Positions 6,002 through 9,299 of a stretch of 9,299 nucleotides of DNA are shown one piece after another. Position 1 is the first letter of the stretch. Every line of letters starts with the position of its first letter. The notes below the pieces were generated by a model. It worked only from the letters and a program-made list of their open reading frames with translations. It had not been told where the DNA came from and did no database searches. Location: assembly GCA_021443405.1 (NCBI GenBank), contig JABUUA010000129.1, positions 1 to 9,299 of the forward strand, given 5' to 3'. The position numbers and the translations under genes are program-made. The stretch comes from Bacteroidaceae bacterium. GTDB lineage: Bacteria; Bacteroidota; Bacteroidia; Bacteroidales; Bacteroidaceae.

Positions 6002-6045
6002 CAAGGCCCGGCAAAAAAATCTGAAGACAAAGGCATGCAAACTGC

Positions 6046-6075
6046 TTGTTCTTCCGTAAAATTTTCCTAATTTTG
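6046..6075 (+). promoter_or_regulatory. Promoter of the GH92-GH125 operon
   Basis: TTG at 6046-6048, a 19-nt spacer and TAATTTTG at 6068-6075 fit the Bacteroidetes consensus, with an imperfect -33 element (CTTG). Transcription should start near 6079, about 19 nt before the GH92 ATG at 6098. The imperfect -33 would be consistent with activator-dependent expression, as is usual for polysaccharide-use genes, but no regulator gene is in the window. Confidence 0.65.
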
Positions 6076-6097
6076 TAACAGAGTTAAACTTAAAACC

Positions 6098-8266
6098 ATG
6101 AAGAAACTATTCTTTTTTGCTTTGGTGGGGCTGCTGCCCGCAGCAGTGTGCGCCCAACGTCTGGTGGATTCGGTGGACCCCACTATAGGAACGGGCGACC
6201 ACGGTCACGTGTTTGTGGGGGCCAATGTGCCGCATGGCATGGTGAACGCCGGCCCCACCCAGTTGAAGACAGGCTGGGACTGGTGCTCCGGTTACCACGC
6301 GAGCGGCGACAGCATCGTGGGATTTGCGCAGATGCACCTCTCGGGAACGGGGTGCTCCGACCTCGGCGACATAGCCCTTATGCCCTCGATGGGCGACGTG
6401 GAGACCTCGCGACAGGGGTTGGCTTCCGCCTTCTCCCACGACCGGGAGGAGGTTCGTCCAGGCTATTACGCCGTGGTGCTCGACCGCGATAATATAAAGT
6501 GCGAGATCACCGCCACCCAGCGTGTCGCCCTGCACCGCTATACCTTTCCGCGCGGCAATAACAATGCCCGCATCACCATCGACCTTGAGAACGGAGTGGG
6601 CGACAGCCGACAGGAGTCGCGCATCTACCAGGTGGATGAGTTCACGCTTTCGGGCTTTCGCATCAGTCGAGGCTGGGCGCGCGAGCAGCACGTCTATTTC
6701 CAGATACAGTTCTCCAAGCCCATCCATTACTTCCTGTCGGCATCTCCCTCGTCGCCCTACGCGCAGGCCACCTTCGAGGTGCTGCCCGGCGAGGCTGTGA
6801 TGGCCAAGGTTTCGCTCTCGCCCACCAGCGAGATGGCGGCCCGCAACAATAGGATGGCCGAAATGCCGACGTGGGACTTCAAGGCCATCCGCCAGCAGGC
6901 GGAGGACGCTTGGGAGAAGGAACTCGGCCGCATACGCGCCACCTTCCGCACGGAGCGCGAGCGCCGCATCTTCTACACGGCCATGTATCACCTGATGGTG
7001 GCGCCGTCGGTGTGGAACGACGTATGCGGCGATTACAGGGGCTCCGACGGTCGTGTGCACCACGATGCCCCTCATCAGAACTACACCACTTGGTCGTTGT
7101 GGGATACCTACCGTAGTGCCCACCCGCTGGCAACGCTCATTCTGCACGACCGCATGGCGGACTATGCCGAGACGATGATGCGCATCTGGGAGGAACAAGG
7201 CGAGCTGCCCGTCTGGCATTTAATGTCGAACGAGACGTATTGCATGGTCGGCTGTCCCGCTGTGCCCGTGCTCGCCGACATGTTGCTTAAGGGATTCATC
7301 CCCGAGAAAGACCAGCTGCGCGCTTTCACGGCCATGAAAGAAAGCCTGATGAAGCAGAACCGTCAGCTCGACTGGATGCAGCGCCTCGGCTACGTGCCCT
7401 ACGACCACGCCGACGAGTCGGTGGCAAAGTCGCTGGAATACTTCCTTGCCGACTGGAGCGCGGCGCAGGCCGCCGGCAGGGTGGGGCTGAAGGACGACAG
7501 TCTCTACTTCGCCCAGCGCAGTCAGGGCTACCGCCGTCTGTTCGACCCCGCCGCGCAGTGCATGCGTGCGTTGGGCAGCGACGGCAAGTTCCGCGACGAG
7601 CCCAACTTCAATCCTTGTCACCAGACCCGCGACTACACCGAGGGCAATCCTTGGCAATATACTTGGCTGGTGCCGCACGATGTGCACGGTCTGGTGAGTT
7701 GCTTCCCGTCGGAGCAGGCCTTCATCAATCGCCTCGACGCTCTCTTCGAAGCCGATAGCGACCTGGGCGAGTATGCCAATCCCGACATCACGGGCCTGAT
7801 AGGTCAGTATGCCCACGGCAACGAACCCAGTCACCATACCTTATATATATATAATTATGTAGGGCAGCCGTGGAAGACGGCCCGGCGTGTGCGGCAGGTG
7901 ATGAGCGAACTCTACGATGACAAGCCCGCCGGTCTCTGCGGCAACGAGGACGTGGGGCAGATGTCGGCTTGGTACATTCTTTCGGCCATGGGACTCTATC
8001 AAGTGAAGCCCTGCGGCGGGGAGTATGTGCTGGGAAGTCCCATTGTGGAGCAGGCAGAACTGCGCGTCGGCGAGAACGCCACCTTCGTGATTCGCACGCA
8101 CAACAACAGTGACGAGAACATGTATGTCAAGAGCGTGAAGCTCAACGGAAAGCCGTATCCCTACAGTTATCTGCGCTACGCCGATATGGCGCGCGGCGGC
8201 ACGCTCGATTTCTACATGACCAACAAGCCCTCGAAGTGGGGCACCGAACCTAAATACCGTCCGTAA
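6098..8266 (+). CDS. GH92 family alpha-mannosidase, secreted
   Basis: The product is a 722-residue glycoside hydrolase family 92 enzyme: calcium-dependent, inverting exo-alpha-mannosidases that remove terminal (often alpha-1,2-linked) mannose from N-glycans or yeast mannan. The signal peptide MKKLFFFALVGLLPAAVCA predicts export to the periplasm or surface; no lipobox is seen. Family landmarks: N-terminal VDPTIGTGDHGHVFVGANVP (26-45); GYHASGDSIVGFAQMHLSGTG (65-85); TTWSLWDTYRSAHPL at about 330-344 in the (alpha/alpha)6 barrel; the active-site motif AHGNEPSHH (572-580), whose Glu576 is the likely general acid; and GNEDVGQMSAWYILSAMGLY (615-634), carrying the likely base and calcium-site residues. 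The length is near the family norm (about 740). A predicted promoter lies 19 nt upstream, and the GH125 gene follows after a single base, so the two are surely co-transcribed. Linkage specificity cannot be read from the sequence. Confidence 0.95.
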   Translation: MKKLFFFALVGLLPAAVCAQRLVDSVDPTIGTGDHGHVFVGANVPHGMVNAGPTQLKTGWDWCSGYHASGDSIVGFAQMHLSGTGCSDLGDIALMPSMGDVETSRQGLASAFSHDREEVRPGYYAVVLDRDNIKCEITATQRVALHRYTFPRGNNNARITIDLENGVGDSRQESRIYQVDEFTLSGFRISRGWAREQHVYFQIQFSKPIHYFLSASPSSPYAQATFEVLPGEAVMAKVSLSPTSEMAARNNRMAEMPTWDFKAIRQQAEDAWEKELGRIRATFRTERERRIFYTAMYHLMVAPSVWNDVCGDYRGSDGRVHHDAPHQNYTTWSLWDTYRSAHPLATLILHDRMADYAETMMRIWEEQGELPVWHLMSNETYCMVGCPAVPVLADMLLKGFIPEKDQLRAFTAMKESLMKQNRQLDWMQRLGYVPYDHADESVAKSLEYFLADWSAAQAAGRVGLKDDSLYFAQRSQGYRRLFDPAAQCMRALGSDGKFRDEPNFNPCHQTRDYTEGNPWQYTWLVPHDVHGLVSCFPSEQAFINRLDALFEADSDLGEYANPDITGLIGQYAHGNEPSHHTLYIYNYVGQPWKTARRVRQVMSELYDDKPAGLCGNEDVGQMSAWYILSAMGLYQVKPCGGEYVLGSPIVEQAELRVGENATFVIRTHNNSDENMYVKSVKLNGKPYPYSYLRYADMARGGTLDFYMTNKPSKWGTEPKYRP

Positions 8267-8267
8267 G

Positions 8268-9299
8268 ATGAAACGTATCTGTGGTCTTGCCGCCTGCCTT
8301 TGGCTGTGTGGCGCAGGAACCTTGGCGGCCAGCGAAGGTTCCCTCATCCCGTTGTCGGAGCTGGCTCCCGTGGTGCAAGACACCTTCACGTCGCGTCGTC
8401 CCGCACCCGAGAAGCGTTTGTTCCGCAGCAAGGCAGTGGAGAAAAAGATTGCGGAGATGAAGAAGCGTCTGCGGGCCGTCACGCCCAAACTGTGGTGGAT
8501 GTTCCAGAATTGTTTTCCCAACACCCTCGACACCACCACCCAGTACACGTGGGTAGACGGAGACGACGACACGTTTGTGATTACGGGCGACATCGAGGCG
8601 ATGTGGCTGCGCGACTCAGCTGCGCAGGTGTGGCCGTACTTGCCCTTCATGAAGGACGACGAGGCGCTACGCCACTTGATTCGGGGTGTGGTGCGCCGTC
8701 AGATGGCGTGTATCTGCATCGACCCTTACGCCAATGCTTTCAATCGCACGGCGACGGGCGGCCAGTGGCAGAGTGACAACACGGACATGAAATTGGAACT
8801 GCACGAGCGGAAGTACGAGATAGACTCGCTGTGTTATCCCATTCGTCTGGCCTATGCCTATTGGAAACTGACGGGCGACGCCTCGGTCTTCGACGAGCGC
8901 TGGCTGGAGGCGGTGGAGAAAATACTGGGTGTGTTCCACGAACAGCAGCGCAAGGCGGGCAAGGTGACATCGTATCATTTCACCCGCGAAACGGCGGCCA
9001 TGCACGACACCATGTCCAATTACGGCAAGGGCCATCCCGTGAAGCCCGTCGGAATGATTGCTTCGGCCTTCCGTCCGAGTGACGATTGTTGCTTGTTCCC
9101 CTTCCTGGTGCCGAGCAACTTTTTTGCCGTCAGCGTACTGCATAAGGCAGCGGAAATACTGACGGACGTCAATAAAAATGCGGCGCTGGCGCAGCAGTGT
9201 GCTGACCTTGCCAACGAGGTGGACGCGGCTTTGCAGAAATATGCCGTGGTGCTGCATCCCGAGTTCGGTCCCGTTTACGCCTTCGAGGTGGACGGGTTT
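8268..9299 (+). CDS. GH125 exo-alpha-1,6-mannosidase, 3' end missing
   Basis: An open frame of 344 codons starts at ATG 8268, one base after the GH92 stop, and runs off the right edge. The product matches glycoside hydrolase family 125 (formerly DUF1237), metal-independent inverting exo-alpha-1,6-mannosidases of about 480 residues, so roughly 135 C-terminal residues are outside the window. Motifs: a signal peptide (MKRICGLAACLWLCGAGTLA, cleavage near AAS); YTWVDGDDDTFVITGDIEAM (93-112) followed by WLRDSAAQVWPY (113-124); GGQWQSDNTDMKLELHERKY (164-183) followed by EIDSLCYP, where an Asp is the likely general acid; and SAFRPSDDCCLFPFLVPSN (266-284). The probable general base lies in the missing part. 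Together with the GH92 enzyme it should remove alpha-1,6 mannose exposed after alpha-1,2 or alpha-1,3 branches are trimmed, a pairing known from mannan and N-glycan loci of Bacteroides. Confidence 0.93.
   Translation, partial: MKRICGLAACLWLCGAGTLAASEGSLIPLSELAPVVQDTFTSRRPAPEKRLFRSKAVEKKIAEMKKRLRAVTPKLWWMFQNCFPNTLDTTTQYTWVDGDDDTFVITGDIEAMWLRDSAAQVWPYLPFMKDDEALRHLIRGVVRRQMACICIDPYANAFNRTATGGQWQSDNTDMKLELHERKYEIDSLCYPIRLAYAYWKLTGDASVFDERWLEAVEKILGVFHEQQRKAGKVTSYHFTRETAAMHDTMSNYGKGHPVKPVGMIASAFRPSDDCCLFPFLVPSNFFAVSVLHKAAEILTDVNKNAALAQQCADLANEVDAALQKYAVVLHPEFGPVYAFEVDGF

Larger units (their letters stand above)
5406..6045. other. Long intergenic region without a supported gene
   Basis: About 640 bp separate two divergent promoters. 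Open frames exist (for example plus 5546-5917 and minus 5419-5715), but they overlap each other on opposite strands, their translations are rich in R, S and C with no recognisable motif, and none has a TAnnTTTG promoter box. The stretch is AT-richer than its neighbours. It holds phased A-tracts (5660-5696), small inverted repeats (5563-5585, 5730-5761, 5987-6001), the palindromes CGAAATTTCG (5852-5861) and GGGTACCC (5966-5973), and many CGTC/GACG tetramers. It could be a decayed gene, an unrecognised small RNA or an upstream control region of the mannosidase operon; none can be proved here. Confidence 0.6.

Noticed and set aside
5406..6045. CRISPR array or insertion sequence in the gap
   Set aside because: No regularly spaced direct repeats, no terminal inverted repeats with target duplication, and no transposase fragment were seen.
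6107..7219. Long open frame (370 codons) antisense to GH92
   Set aside because: It is fully covered by the GH92 coding sequence, with no family resemblance and no start signals; a shadow frame.

Overview
The window looks like a chromosomal segment of a Bacteroidales bacterium, most plausibly Prevotellaceae-like with a moderately high GC content. Three things point there. The promoters have the Bacteroidetes form TTTG-N19..21-TAnnTTTG instead of E. coli-type -35/-10 boxes. The gene pair bamD-rpoZ has the Bacteroidetes order. The sugar-degrading genes are typical of gut or oral Bacteroidales.

Layout: (1) 1-1000, minus strand: an operon of bamD (outer-membrane assembly lipoprotein) followed by the start of rpoZ (RNA polymerase omega), cut by the window edge. 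(2) 1001-1077: a compact divergent control region in which the bamD and uvrB promoters interlock. (3) 1078-3117, plus strand: uvrB, the damage-recognition helicase of nucleotide excision repair, apparently transcribed with almost no 5' leader. (4) 3140-3304: a hairpin terminator that can serve both strands, then tRNA-Thr(GGT) on the minus strand with its own promoter. (5) 3383-5350, minus strand: a three-gene probable operon behind one clear promoter, in transcription order a small TIR-like (ThsB/DUF1863-type) protein, a secreted DUF2147 protein and a patatin-like phospholipase. (6) 5406-6045: about 640 bp with no convincing gene, AT-richer than its neighbours, with phased A-tracts and small inverted repeats. 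(7) 6098-9299, plus strand: a two-gene mannoside-degradation operon, GH92 alpha-mannosidase and GH125 exo-alpha-1,6-mannosidase, one base apart, the second cut by the window edge.

How the parts work together: sections 1-4 are housekeeping (envelope biogenesis, transcription, DNA repair, translation). Section 7 is a carbohydrate-use module that should strip mannose from alpha-mannan or N-glycan-type substrates outside the cytoplasm. Section 5 is the least ordinary part. It puts a TIR-like protein of the family used as a sensor/signal maker in Thoeris defence in the same transcription unit as a patatin-like lipase, an enzyme class used as a defence effector in CBASS. A defence or signalling role is possible but unproven. 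The TIR-like protein lacks the usual glutamate at the expected active-site helix, and the patatin looks like the widespread YjjU type.

All domain calls come from reading motifs by eye; no searches were run.
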